DNA of 64,000 nucleotides from Halocaridina rubra (Eukaryota > Arthropoda > Malacostraca > Decapoda > Atyidae). Of this stretch, positions 1 to 12,713 are shown piece after piece. The stretch covers positions 1 through 64,000 of the forward strand of contig JAXCGZ010021124.1 in NCBI GenBank assembly GCA_037179515.1. The letters are read 5' to 3'. Within the stretch, counting starts at the first letter, position 1. Every line of letters starts with the position of its first letter. Below the pieces are notes generated by a model. The model made no database searches. It was not told where the DNA came from and was given only the letters and a program-made list of their open reading frames with translations. Both the position numbers and the translations under genes were made by a program.

Positions 1-47
1 TGATAATAATCTCCACAATCATCATCAAAGGAAAATTATTGTCTCCA

Positions 48-100
<53 letters not shown>

Positions 101-210
101 CTCCACAATCATCATCAAAGGAAAATTATTGTTTCCAGTAATAATAATAATAATAATATTAATACTAGTAATAATAATAATAATAATAATAAGATCAAGG
201 GAGAATTATT
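1..210. repeat. Compound (AAT)n minisatellite
   Basis: A non-microsatellite segment of about 46 bases (beginning aatctccacaatcatc) occurs at about 7-52 and again at about 97-142, each time followed by a run of AAT triplets; a decayed third start follows near 190. The triplet run and its flank have therefore been duplicated together. No coding signal is seen. Confidence 0.85.
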
Positions 211-239
211 GGAATAGACATCATGAAAGTAATGCAGAG

Positions 240-412
240 GTATATTAAAACCCAGCAGAGAACTGGATATTCATTACACATCTTTTATAATCCCTTCACA
301 TCTGACAGGTCATTACACTCTCCATCTCTGTTTCTCTTTACAGCCTGATAAAGGCTGTTTTATTTTATTATATTTTGGTCTGTCCTGGTGTCACAAAAAA
401 GAAAGAAAAAAA
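240..412 (+). mobile_element. 3' end fragment of a non-LTR retrotransposon
   Basis: This segment contains a cttcacatctgacagg...ctgtcctggtgtcac block ending in an A-rich tail. The same block recurs at 17803-18055 with a clean poly-A tail. In reverse orientation a related ending closes the LINE copies at 40.4 and 46.0 kb (tgacactgggaca, tgacaccgggaca). It is read as a short, 5'-truncated LINE end. No protein-coding part remains. Confidence 0.55.
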
Positions 413-431
413 ATTTTGTTTGCCCCCCCCC

Positions 432-621
<190 letters not shown>

Positions 622-676
622 TCTCCTCTACTTACAAACATCCGACATATGAACATTCGGGGATACGAACAATGTA

Positions 677-1605
677 CAGTAATCCCTCCTTTATGGCCGG
701 TATTACGCTTCAGGACCACCCATGATAGGTGAAAATCCGCGAAGTAGCAGCACCATATTTTACATATATTTTTACCTTTATAAACCCTCCCTGCACTGTT
801 AGCAACTCACCCTTTACTTTATTATTAACAGCGAGCAAGCATAAAGTTATATGAGTGTGACAGGCAAGTTTACCATAAATAACAGCGTGCAAGCGTAAAG
901 CTATATGAGCGTGATAGGTAAGTTTACCGTGAATAACCCATACGTACTGTACAAACATAATACCTATAATAATAACAAATTATATTTATAATAACAATAA
1001 TGATAATACAGTAACTTTACAAGACTAACATGTGAGAGCAGAGAGGGGTACAGTAATAATGACGATGAGAGTGATGATGACGTTTACATGCTGCACAGCC
1101 GATGACAGCGCGAAAGGCGCACACGTAATAACCGAATGGGTGAGGCGAGAAAAGGGAAGATGCTGGAAGAATCAAGCTTCAATCAGAAAGCCAATCAGAC
1201 CCCAGGATACGGAACACAATTCTATGATTAGTGTTCTCCCACCCATCAGCCAATATCATTCTGTGTACTATCTCACGTAGGTGCTACCCTTTGTGTTTTC
1301 CAAGACGCAGATATCTACGCAACACATACCATACCGGTATCGTATTTTCTGTGGTGCAGTACTGTGAGTTACATGTTTAAATTTATGTTTTTTTACTAAT
1401 TTTTACTGCTTTATTATTCTTAGGCTAGGAAATACTTTATTTTATCAACAAAAATTGAAAATACTGAAAATGTTAATATTTCCACATTTCGTGGATTCCC
1501 GTGATATACCCAGAAAATCTGCAATATAAAATACATATGCTCACCATAAAAACCCGCAATGCACTGAATCCGCAAAAGGTGAAAGGCGATATAGCGAGGG
1601 ATTAC
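677..1605 (-). mobile_element. Non-autonomous pogo/Tigger element (deletion derivative)
   Basis: The left end is TA|CAGTAATCCCTCC and the right end is a decayed ...agcgagggattact|ata, matching the inverted terminal repeats of the Tigger copies at 15-20 kb. Inside, in reverse orientation, are about two copies of the Tigger 3' subterminal unit (about 740-940) and the 5' leader (tcacgtaggtg..., cttaggctaggaaata). The transposase gene is deleted. Roughly 930 bp long, with a TA target site on the left. Confidence 0.75.
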
Positions 1606-2591
<986 letters not shown>

Positions 2592-2604
2592 TATATATAT
2601 GTGA

Positions 2605-4846
2605 TTACCTAATTGTGTTTACGGGAAAGAGCCCAAAGCTCGTATCTTCCCGTCTCTTGATCGGTTCCATTTTAGACTTACTAATGCTTATCATACCTGT
2701 CCTTAAAACTATGCATTGAGATAGCATTAACTACCTCCTCGCTTAGCGAATTCCAATTATCAACTACTCTTACACTGAAAAAGTATTTCCTTACATCCTG
2801 CAAAGAAGTTTTCTTACGAAGCTTCAAACTATGACCTCTAGTTCTAGAGCCAGCCATATCAAAATATCGATCCTTATCCACTCTATCATAACCATGAAGG
2901 AATTTAAAGACTGTCACCATATCCCCCCCTCACTCTTCTAGCTTCGAGTGATGGTAAGTCTAATTTCCTCAGCCTCTCATCATAACTGAGATTGCGTATT
3001 TCTGGCACCAGTTTCGTGGCATGTCTTTGAACTTTTTCAAGCTTAGCTATGTGCTTTTTCAAGTGCGGATTCCAAAAGGGGGCTGCATATTCGAGTTTTG
3101 GCCTCACATAGGTTACATAAATATTTCTGAACATTTCCTTGTCCATGTGCCTGAAGGCTACCCTTACATTTGATAAGAATGCATATGCTGCCCTTACTAT
3201 GCCATTTATATGTATTTCTGGAGACAAATCTGCCAGTAGGTTTACTCCTAGATCTCTCTCATTTTTTGTCTCTTGAAGTTGTACTCCAGCCACCGAGTAG
3301 TCAAGCTTGGGCCTTCTTGCACTTGTACCCATTCTCATTACCTTACATTTTGAAGTACTGAATTTCATTAGCCACTTTTCTGACCACTCATGCTGACTAT
3401 TTAGATCCTCCTGAAGTTCTCTACCATTGTTCTCGTTTTTTACTTTCTTCACAATCTTTGCATTATCTGCAAACATATTCATGAATGAATTTACAGACTC
3501 TGGTAGGTCATTTACATATACAAGGAACAAAAGTGGCCCTAAAACTGAACCCTGTGGAACTCCACTACTAACTCTTCTCCATTCAGACACTGAGTGTCTT
3601 GCTCTAACCCTCTGTTCCCTTCCTTCTAAGTAAGTTTTTATCCATTCTAAAACATTTCCACCTATTCTAGCCATTGATTGCAGCTTCCTAATAAGTCTCC
3701 CATGTGGAACAGTGTCAAACGCTTTCTGAAAGTCTAGGAATATGCAATCTGCCCAGCCCTCTCTTTCCTGTAAGATTTGGCTTACCTCATCATAAAATTC
3801 TAATAAGTTTGTTACTGTTGATCTACCTTCTCTGAAGCCATGTTGCCTCACTGACAAAAAGTTGAAGGATTCCAAGTGAAGAGAGATATGTTTCCTTAGT
3901 AGTTTCTCCATAACTTTGCAAACTATGCTGGTCAAGGAAACTGGTCTATAGTTCAGAGCCGTATCCCTCCTTCCCTTTTTGAAGATAGGTATCACATTTG
4001 CTTGTTTCCAGCATCTTTGAATCTGCCCTGACTCCAGTGACTTTTTAAATATGATACTTAGTGCCACTGATATTGAGTTTGCGCATTTTTTAAGCACATG
4101 AGGGGATATGTCATCAGGACCTGTAGCTTTATGAACATCTAAATCCATCAGCGCTTTGCATACCTCTGTGGCTGTTAGGTTGATGTTCTTTAATACCGGC
4201 CCTTGAGCTTCTATCACTGCAATCTGAGGGGGTGGGGTATTTTCTACTGTAAATACTGACTGAAACTCCTTGTTCAATTCTTTGCAGATCTCTTCATCCG
4301 TCTCAGTGATGCTTCCATCCGCTCTCTTTAGCCTTAAAACCTGTTCTTTTACCTTCAGTTTTCCTCTGATAAAGCTGTGGAAAAGCTTGGGATTTTCTTT
4401 AACCTTCCTGGTGATGTCCCTCTCATAGTCTCTCTCTGCCTCTCTCCTTTTACTTAGGTAGTCATTTCTTGCTCTTTTGTAGGTTTGCCAGGCATTTATG
4501 TTTTTTCTCCTCCTATACCTTTTCCAGCATTTGTCTCTCCACTCCTTAGCTCTTTTACACCCATTATCGAACCATTTCTCTCTGGCTTGAATTACACCTA
4601 CTTTGGTGACAGGTATGCAGCAATCTGCTATCTTCCAATATTTCTCACAAAAGATGTCATACATTTCTTGTAGAGATTTGTTGTAAAGTAAGGTTCTCCA
4701 GTCAAGAACTGCAAAAAGCTCATTCATTTTTGTGTAATCTCCTTTCGGATAGTTCCTCCTCATGTCCTCAGTGCCTCTACTCTCAGGAAGAATATCTTCA
4801 ATGATATACTCCATCAACAACACACAGTGGTCACTCTTTCCAATTG
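2605..4846 (-). mobile_element. CR1/Jockey-like non-LTR retrotransposon, copy 1 (5'-truncated)
   Basis: The 3' end is the caattaggtaatca-type end (seen on + as tgattacctaattg at 2602) and the body is an ORF2-type reverse transcriptase. The copy begins inside the linker after the endonuclease, so the endonuclease is absent. The (GT)n at 4847-4866 separates it from the next fragment. It is almost identical to copy 2 at 5.1-7.8 kb, which places both insertions or their duplication in the recent past. Confidence 0.85.
2681..4823 (-). pseudogene. Reverse transcriptase ORF, copy 1, inactive
   Basis: A 639-codon frame (4823 to 2904) holds RT fingers and palm: the LNYRPVSLTSIVCKVMEK block, FLDFQKAFDTVPHG with the first catalytic Asp, GVPQGSVLGPLLFL, and then FADN where FADD is expected, so the last catalytic Asp is lost. 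At a run of seven G (about 2924-2930 on the complement) the frame breaks. The conserved C-terminal tail (MVTVFKFLHGYDRVDKDRYF...) continues one frame over, 2920 to 2681. It is read as a dead retrotransposon gene. The family is CR1/Jockey-like; the exact clade cannot be fixed by eye. Confidence 0.85.
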
Positions 4847-5142
4847 GTGGTGTGTGTGTGTGTGTGTGATTACCTAATTGTGTTTACGGGAAAGAGCCCA
4901 AAGCTCGTATCTTCCTGTCTCCTGATCGGTTCCGTTTTAGACTTAGTGATACTTATCATACCTGTCCTTAAAACTATGGATTGAGATAGCATTAACTACC
5001 TCCTCGCTTAGCGATTTCCAATTATCAACTACTCTTACACTGAAAAAGTATTTCCTTACATCCTGCAGAGAAGTTTTCTTACGAAGCTTCAAACTATGAC
5101 CTCTAGTTCTGGAGCCAGCCATATCAAAATATCGATTACCTA
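4847..5142 (-). mobile_element. 3' fragment of the same CR1-like element after (GT)n
   Basis: After about 10 GT units, 4867-5142 repeats the last about 276 bases of the element (conserved tail from RYFDMAG to the 3' end) with a few substitutions. It abuts copy 2 directly at tcgattacctaattg. Three 3' ends therefore sit in head-to-tail order within 2.6 kb. Confidence 0.85.
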
Positions 5143-7796
5143 ATTGTGTTTACGGGAAAGAGCCCAAAGCTCGTATCTTCCCGTCTCCTGATCGGTTCCA
5201 TTTTAGACTTAGTGATACTTATCATACCTGTCCTTAAAACTATGCATTGAGATAGCATTAACTACCTCCTCGCGTAGCGAATTCCAATTATCAACTACTC
5301 TTACACTGAAAAAGTATTTTCTTACATCCTGCAAAGAAGTTTTCTTACGAAGCTTCAAACTATGACCTCTAGTTCTAGAGCCAGCCATATCAAAATATCG
5401 ATCCCTATCCACTCTATCTTAACCATGAAGGAATTTAAAGACTGTCACCATATCCCCCCCTCACTCTTCTAGCTTCGAGTGATGGTAAGTCTAATTCCCT
5501 CAGCCTCTCATCATAACTGAGATTGCGTATTTCTGGCACCACTTTCGTGGCATGTCTTTGAACTTTTTCAAGCTTAGCTATGTGCTTTTTCAAGTGCGGA
5601 TTCCAAAAGGGGGCTGCATATTCGAGTTTTGGCCTCACATAGGTTACATAAATATTTCTGAACATTTCCTTGTCCATGTGCCTGAAGGCTACCCTTACAT
5701 TTGATAAGAATGCATATGCTGCCCTTACTATGCCATTTATATGTATTTCTGGAGACAAATCTGCCAGTATGTTTACTCCTAGATCTCTCTCATTTTCTGT
5801 CTCTTGAAGTTGTACTCCAGCCACCGAGTAGTCAAGCTTGGGCCTTCTTGCACTTGTACCCATTCTCATTACCTTACATTTTGAAATATTGAATTTCATT
5901 AGCCACTTTTCTGACCACTCATGCAGATTATTTAGATTCTCCTGAAGTTCTCTACCATTGTTCTCGTTTTTTACTTTCTTCACAATCTTTGCATCATCTG
6001 CAAACATATTCATGAATGAATTTACAGACTCTGGTAGGTCATTTACGTATACAAGGAACAAAAGTGGCCCTAAAACTGAACCCTGTGGAACTCTACTACT
6101 AACTCTTCTCCATTCAGACACTGAGTGTCTTACTCTAACCCTCTGTTCCCTTCCTTCTAAGTAAGTTTTTATCCATTCCAAAACATTTCCACCTATTCTA
6201 GCCATTGCTTGCAGCTTCCTAATAAGTCTCCCATGTGGAACAGTGTCAAACACTTTCTGGAAGTCTAGGAATATGCAATCTGCCCAGCCCTCTCTTTCCT
6301 GTAAGATTTGGCTTACCTCATCATAAAATTCTAATAAGTTTGTTACTGTTGATCTACCTTCTCTGAAGCCATGTTGCCTCACTGACAAAAAGTTGAAGGA
6401 TTCCAAGTGAAGAGAGATATGTTTCCTTAGTAGTTTCTCCATAACTTTGAAAACTATGCTGGTCAAGGAAACTGGTCTATAGTTCAGAGCCGTATCCCTC
6501 CTTCCCTTTTTGAAGATAGGTATCACATTTGCTTGTTTCCAGCATCTTGGAATCTCCCCTGACTCCAGTGACTTTTTAAATATGATACTTAGTGCCACTG
6601 ATATTGAGTTTGCGCATTTTTTAAGCACATGAGGGGATATGTCATCAGGACCTGTAGCTTTATGAACATCTAAATCCATCAGCGCTTTGCATACCTCTGT
6701 GGCTGTTAGGTTGATGTTCTCTAATACCGGCCCTTGAGCCTCTATCACTGCAATCTGAGGGGGTGGGGTATTTTCTACTGTAAATACTGACTGAAACTCC
6801 TTGTTCAATTCTTTGCAGATCTCTTCATCCGTCTCAGTGATGCTTCCATCCGCTCTCTTTAGCCTTAAAACCTGTTCTTTTACCTTCAGTTTTCCTCTGA
6901 TAAAGCTGTGGAAAAGCTTGGGATTTTCTTTAACCTTCCTGGTGATGTCCCTCTCATAGTCTCTCTCTGCCTCTCTCCTTTTACTTAGGTAGTCATTTCT
7001 TGCTCTTTTGTAGGTTTGCCAGGCATTTATGTTTTTTCTCCTCCTATACCTTTTCCAGCATTTGTCTCTCCACTCCTTAGCTCTTTTACACCCATTATCG
7101 AACCATTTCTCTCTGGCATGAATTACACCTACTTTGGTGACAGGTATGCAGCAATCTACTATCTTCCCATATTTCTCACAAAAGATGTCATACATTTCTT
7201 GTAGAGATTTGTTGTAAAGTAAGGTTCTCCAGTCAAGAACTGCAAAAAGCTCATTCATTTTGATGTAATCTCCTTTCGGATAGTTCCTCCTCATGTCCTC
7301 AGTGCCTCTACTCTCGGGAAGAATATCTTCAATGATATACTCCATCAACAACACACAGTGGTCACTCTTTCCAATTGGTGGTACATACTCAATTTTTTTC
7401 AATATCCAACACATTATCTGTGAACACTAGATCAAGTAGTGATGGCTCATCCCCACCCCTGGCCCTTGTTGGTTCCATTACATGTTGGTGTGGGAAATTC
7501 CCTTGTACGCAATCTAGAAATCTTGCCCCGAATGTGTCCTCACCACTGTGTGGGTCAAGATTTATCCAATCTTTCTCTTTATGATTAAAGTCTCCCATAA
7601 TCAAAATCCTACATTTTTTTTCCCGTGCCATGTTAACAACTGAGTTTATGACTTCAATAGTACCTATATGACTTTCCTCATAAACTTCAAGCCTATTTTG
7701 GTTCCTTGGTGGGTTGTATACAACAGTTATTATAATGCTCTCTGACCCAGTATTTATGCGAGCAACAAGAAATTCCTTGAACTCACTTTCTGTGTG
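5137..7796 (-). mobile_element. CR1/Jockey-like non-LTR retrotransposon, copy 2
   Basis: This longer copy keeps part of the apurinic-type endonuclease upstream of RT and starts next to a (GT)n at about 7790. It differs from copy 1 by scattered substitutions only. The endonuclease is 5'-truncated, as usual for incomplete target-primed insertion. Confidence 0.87.
5209..7790 (-). pseudogene. Endonuclease-reverse transcriptase gene, copy 2, frameshifted
   Basis: From right to left: an endonuclease part with ILIMGDFNHKEKDWI and PSLLDLVFTDN (about 7790-7389); a frameshift in an A/T homopolymer near 7391-7400; then a 659-codon frame with RT (FLDFQKVFDTVPHG, VPQGSVLGPLLFL, and an intact FADD). The run of seven G near 5450 breaks the frame exactly as in copy 1, and the continuing tail also carries a stop (TAA where copy 1 has Tyr). 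The catalytic FADD is intact but the gene is broken in three places. Confidence 0.85.
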
Positions 7797-8082
7797 TGTG
7801 TGTATATAGATAGTATATATAACTGTGGAGAATTTCCCATGTGTTATTACCCTTCGATCTTATAATCCCCTAAATTTGGAAATCCTGACACGGCTTCGGT
7901 AGAGGCCTACAGACGATCTCAAAATTAAATCCTCTACCAATAAAATATAATTAATATTACATGCATAGACATACACGCAAATATTTTACAAGGGGGTTTG
8001 TGAACTGTTGATATGTGAATTGTTAAATAAATTCTCCTCACCTTAAATTAATTAGATATTAGAGTATGATTCGGAATTCCGT
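7797..8082. repeat. Partial extra copy of the BEL LTR end, tandemly duplicated
   Basis: The sequence from tgtgtatatagatag through about 230 bases of the LTR (tgtggagaatttcccatg... to ctcaccttaaatta) is repeated immediately afterwards at 8084-8347. The junction carries about 33 bases (attagatattagagtatg...) that are the reverse complement of 8498-8530 inside the left LTR. Confidence 0.8.
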
Positions 8083-8112
8083 GTGTGTGTGTATATAGAT
8101 AGAATATATTAC

Positions 8113-9223
8113 TGTGGAGGATTTCCCATGTGTTATTACCCTTCGATCTTATAATCCCCTAAATTTGGAAATTCTGACACGGCTTCGGTAGAGGCCTACA
8201 GACGATCTCAAAATTAAATCCTCTACCAATAAAATATAATTAATATTACATGCATAGACATACACGCAAATATTTTACAAGGGGGTTTGTGAACTGTTGA
8301 TATGTGAATTGTTAAATAAATTCTCCTCACCTTAAATTAAAACTTCCTCATACAGAATAATAAATTTTCAAACACATTCTACCTACGAGTGTTCTATTAA
8401 ATGATCTCATTCTGTCCCTCACACGTAGTTATACAAATTTTTAGAAATAAGGCAAATCTGTACTCATCTATCCGGAAACCCAAATGTCGTCAGCAATCAC
8501 GGAATTCCGAATCATACTCTAATATCTTCTGATTCACGTATCTCTACCCTTTACTTGAGTTACTCATAGCACCTCACGAGAGCAACTAATTACTCATTAA
8601 CAAACTTATAAGTATTGTCAATAAACACTGTAAACATAATTGTCTTGTAGCGTCTCAAGAGAGCAACTAATTACTCATTTACAAACTTATAAGTACTGTC
8701 AATAAACACAATTAACATGAATGTCTTATAGCGTCTCATGAGAGCAACCGATTACTTATTATCAAACTTATAAGCACCGTCAATAATCACGGTAAATGTG
8801 TGTCTCGTAGCATCTCACGAGAGCAACTAAGAATAAACTCATAAATCAAAACCTCTATCGTTCACATTTTTCATAATCATTAGAACAAAATCTCACAATG
8901 ACATTAAATGTATCGTTCATTTGGCACAAGAAAAAGCATGTGCTGACCACTTGGACAATTAAAATTGTGAAATACTCCCTGCTTACACAAAGTAATCAAC
9001 GTTATCATGATGTGGTAATAGATTGATTGGCAGAAAGCCTAGCAAAGCAGATTTTGCTCTCGACTTTGGATCTATACATACACTATGCATAAGAATACTT
9101 ATACATATTTAATATAAAGGAATAAGTATACATACAATGTCTGTAAATCTACATTCATGCACTTAAACTACAATAAACAAAACTATCATGCGAAACAACT
9201 ATCTTGAAAATATATTCAATACA
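8113..9223 (-). repeat. BEL 3' LTR (left)
   Basis: In element orientation it runs TGTATTGAATATATTT...CCTCCACA, about 1.11 kb, with TG...CA ends. Between about 8565 and 8840 it contains four internal tandem units of about 80 bp (cacgagagcaactaattac...), also present in the other LTR. A short C-rich/purine tract on the inner side (about 9228-9256) is where a polypurine tract would be expected, but I cannot define it. Confidence 0.8.
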
Positions 9224-9308
9224 TCCTGGGCCCCTCCAAAAAGGAAAAGGGGGGGTCTCCCCATCAGTGATATAATTTATCATCAATGACTAAGCATACC
9301 CACAATTT

Positions 9309-10272
9309 TTAAACGCTTTGGGCAGTTTGACGTTCTGATATTTCATAATATGATGATTCCTCATTGTATACTTCTGACCACAGATATTCCCATGAGAGCT
9401 TTTCAGACCAGGCTCTCTGAATAAGAATTTTTCCTCTTCTTAGCAAGGGTGAAATTCGACCATAGGGGTCAATAACTAGACTCATCAGTGACAGAAGTTT
9501 CTGTTTGGTCAATACTTCTTCTCTAGCCTTGGATCGTTTAAAAACAACTTGTCTGTATTAACATTCCAGATTAAACTAAAGATTGTTTCTTTTGGAGATC
9601 TAGATTTTTCAGAAAGGCACTGATCCAGTACCCTTTGAAGTCTTGCCTTGTTGGAATTCCATGCTAGTGGTGATATTTCGGCCTTTGCCCCCACTACATC
9701 TGCAGTACACTGTATTGTATACAGCAAACTGTTTCTCTTCACTGTTACAAGCATCCAACAAATTAACTACATGAACATTCTCCAATGTCTCCTCCAACTG
9801 TTTTATTAGAGACTTCATTTGTCCAAAGGCTCTCTGAAAATTGTGGGAGAGGAGTGTGGATGGGCTTCCAGGGAACAGAATCTGAAAAACTTCCAAGTGT
9901 AGTTTTATCTTTGTAACTCACTTCTTGCTTATTTATTTCAGTACTCTTTGACTCCCACTTCTTATAAACAGGCTCTATGGCCTCTTGACTCAACAACTTA
10001 TTAACAGGCTTTATGGCCTCTTCAATCAACTCTTGTGTAGTAGGAGGCAATAACTGTGTTCCTACTCGCATAACAAGTTGGTTTTTCAAATTATTAGATC
10101 CATGTTGAGTATCACGAGGAATATGACCATACAACATGACACCACCCCCTGTTTCCATCAAATTATAGACATCCCGCTTGTTAATACCACTAACTAACTG
10201 ACTAAAATGTAAGGCACCAATAACAATGCCAGTGCTCTCAAATACATCACCATCAATATCTTCATTGGCCAA
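9309..10272 (-). pseudogene. Remnant of BEL/Pao pol (end of RT region to RNase H boundary)
   Basis: Broken frames carry Pao-like fragments: ETIFSLIWNVNTDKLFL (the WN..TD element after RT) and LVIDPYGRISPLLRRGKILI (the conserved segment before RNase H). The frame to the right (10272-9763) includes NKRDVYNLMETGGGVMLYG. The catalytic RT palm motif is not found, and the reading shifts frame at least twice. The core RT has been deleted or is decayed beyond recognition. Confidence 0.6.
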
Positions 10273-10652
10273 CCTGTGACTATTAGACTATAACACATTT
10301 GCAGCCCTGGAGTGTGGATGCTAATTACCACATCATCAACTACGAATAATTTAACTCTAGCTCTTCTTTTCCCCAATTCAGTAACTACATTTACAACAGG
10401 AAAACTTCCTTTCTTCGTCTCAGAATGAAATGCATCAATACCAAGAGACATTTCATCTGCTGGGCTTAATTTAAACCTTTCAGCTAAGTCCCTAGTTATA
10501 AAGGAACACTGGGAACCTGTATCAAAGAACAACCTAGTGTTTACCCAAAGATTTCCCTTTGAGCTGCTTATTTTTCCACTGGCAGTAGGCAGAACGCATG
10601 AGGGTAAATTCGGTTTTACAATTTGTTTTTGTACTGCATTCTCAGTCATCAT
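10194..10652 (-). pseudogene. BEL/Pao retropepsin-like aspartic protease domain
   Basis: The 152-codon frame contains LWVNTRLFFDTGSQCSFITR, the DTGS active-site signature typical of the DUF1758/A17 protease of Pao elements, and a following beta-rich segment (RARVKLFVVDDVVISIHTP). It lies after the zinc knuckle and before pol remnants. The frame is disconnected from its neighbours. Confidence 0.75.
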
Positions 10653-10866
10653 TCTACGTGAGTGTTGTCCTTTCCTGATTTAGAATGCTCTTGCTCTTTG
10701 TATGAGTCAACTTTCGTTTTCGAACTATTATCTGATTCTTTAAACTCCTTTTGAAATTGTGCTCCTTGTTTGTAACACAGAGCTGTATGATGGCCCTCTT
10801 TCTTACACTTTTTGCAGTTTAACTGAGTGTAACATTTATTTGCATAATTCCCTGACTGAGAACATT

Positions 10867-11130
10867 TCAGACTTTTTTCCTGTCTTTCAGTTTCTCTTTG
10901 TGCTCATTTATGCTAACTACTTTATGACACTGCTCAGACTTATGGCCTTGCCATCTACAGAATGCACATTCTAATTTTCTATTTACTACCTTTGCGGTAG
11001 CACCATAACTACCCACAAGCTTTTTAAAGGACTGGGTGTCATCTCCTTGGGAGGCTTGGATCTCTCCCTTTATGTTATCTTTAGTGTAGTTGCCCTCTAT
11101 ATGATATACGTATTTTCCCAGTTCCTTCAA
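10867..11130 (-). pseudogene. BEL/Pao gag zinc-knuckle segment
   Basis: CAFCRWQGHKSEQCHK is a CX2CX4HX4C zinc knuckle (ECAFCRWQGHKSEQC). It follows the gag region by one frame change and precedes the protease. This is the usual position in Pao gag. Confidence 0.7.
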
Positions 11131-11137
11131 GAGGGTT

Positions 11138-11671
11138 TCAGATGTAGGATATTTTGTCTATTTTCATGCTAATCCAGTTCTCTACATCTTCTGGTAATTT
11201 CATTATCACAAGTTCTGAAAACACCCAATCAGTGTTCTCCATATCACTATAATTTTTCAGACTTTGAGTAATGGCTTCTACTTCCTGCTTGAGCTTAAAA
11301 ATTGATGAATGATTAGAAGAGGGAGTTGGTATTCTTACCAATTTCCTCATTAATTTTCGTACAATCCTGTCCTTGCTGGCATAAACAGCTTGTAGCTGTT
11401 GAATGCATTCATCATAACTCTCACTAGCAACAGGATATCTCTTTATGGTGTTTTTGACATTTCCTTTATGGGCATTTCTCAAGATGGTAAACTTTATCAT
11501 AGTTGGCATAGAAGTACCATGTACTAAGCTATCAAACGTATCCCAAAATTCGTTCCATTCATCATAGTTTCCAGAGAACTGTGGTATTTTTACTTCAGGA
11601 ATATCTAGGTGTGGGTTGTCCCCAGTAGAGAGGCTTGAACTCTTAGAATTAGGAACTCTAGTGCTCTTCAT
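11138..11671 (-). pseudogene. BEL/Pao gag-like protein (DUF1759)
   Basis: A 177-codon frame starts near KSSSLSTGDNPHLDIPEVKI and carries IPQFSGNYDEWNEFWDTFDS, the hallmark of DUF1759 proteins. A helical region follows with LQAVYASKDRIVRKLMRKL and ELVIMKLPEDVENWI. The N-terminal coiled-coil part upstream (11672-11870) is out of frame. Confidence 0.8.
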
Positions 11672-11869
11672 AGTTCCTAACTTACAAATCCGTTCCAGGA
11701 CAGCTAAGGTAATATCATGTACTCTTTTAGCTAGATTGTCATGTTCTATATCTTCCTCTTCAGAATCAATGTTAAGGGCTTATCCTCGACATATCCTTCA
11801 TATTTCCTATCATATCATCCAAATCTTTCTGTTAGTGTTTGATGACATCTTTCTAAATAAGTAACAAGT

Positions 11870-12690
11870 TTCTCATCATCTTTGGCAAGTTCTGTTTGAG
11901 ACTGAACACAATCACGTTGAACCAATTCCCACAGACGTTATAATGCCTCAGGTTTAACCGACATATTGAGAAAGCAAATAAAGCATAAGAAAACAACAAA
12001 CAAAGACTTAATGTAATTATATTATTAAAGAATCCACGATCTTCTTTATGCATCCACAGTGCAACAAACATTCACTCTAAAGAGTATCAAAGGACAAGCT
12101 TCCAAAATTTCAAGATAATAATATAGTTATTCAATGTCGTCAATTATGACGCTGATCCATAACGTGTAAAACACACTATTCATCAATTAAACGACACTGT
12201 AAGTCAGCAACAATAAATGGAAAGTGTAACGTAAACCACACTGTTCCTCCAATAAACGACACTGCACCCAGCAGTAGATGGATCACTGCTTTCCGTTTAT
12301 TGACGTAAACAAAGGAATCAATACGACAGTCTAGACATCGTTAAATGGGAAATATGTAAACACACAAATCCCTAAAACCACTGTTCACCCTGCTGAAATT
12401 GGGTACTAATTTCCAGTTTACTTAGTGGATGCTCAACTACTAAAGTATATTTAGTTTCCACAGAGAGAGAAAAACTTTATCCACGCGGGGAAAGGATACT
12501 CTTATTTATTTCAACAACCACTTAAATTTCAAAGTTATTTTCGCATCATTCATGCAAATACATATAATGCATTTTTTTCCCCTGAAATATGGACAGTTTT
12601 AACCGTAGAGTTTCATACGAACATCTTACAATGTGGGAGTTTATCTAAAATGTACTGTACACTATTTTCACCATTACCACACCAATTCTC
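11870..12690 (-). other. BEL 5' leader without recognisable gene
   Basis: This is the stretch between gag and primer site. It has no frame that resembles a protein family. It probably holds the leader and decayed start of gag. Confidence 0.5.
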
Positions 12691-12708
12691 ATCCGGTTCG
12701 AAGGACCA
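12691..12708 (-). other. Primer-binding site resembling the 3' end of tRNA-Tyr
   Basis: On the - strand the LTR end CCTCCACA is followed after five bases by TGGTCCTTCGAACCGGAT. Its complement, ATCCGGTTCGAAGGACCA, ends in CCA with acceptor strand TCGAAGG. That pairs with a 5' strand CCTTCGA, the known start of arthropod tRNA-Tyr. Tyrosine identity is an inference from recalled tRNA-Tyr ends. Confidence 0.65.
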
Positions 12709-12713
12709 AAAGC

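Noticed and set aside
1032..1280. Small + strand ORF of 82 codons
   Set aside because: It lies in the reverse-oriented leader of a Tigger derivative and has no similarity to any family.
3170..7584. Several 60-70 codon + strand frames
   Set aside because: All are shadows of the two reverse transcriptase copies on the - strand and occur at matching places in both.
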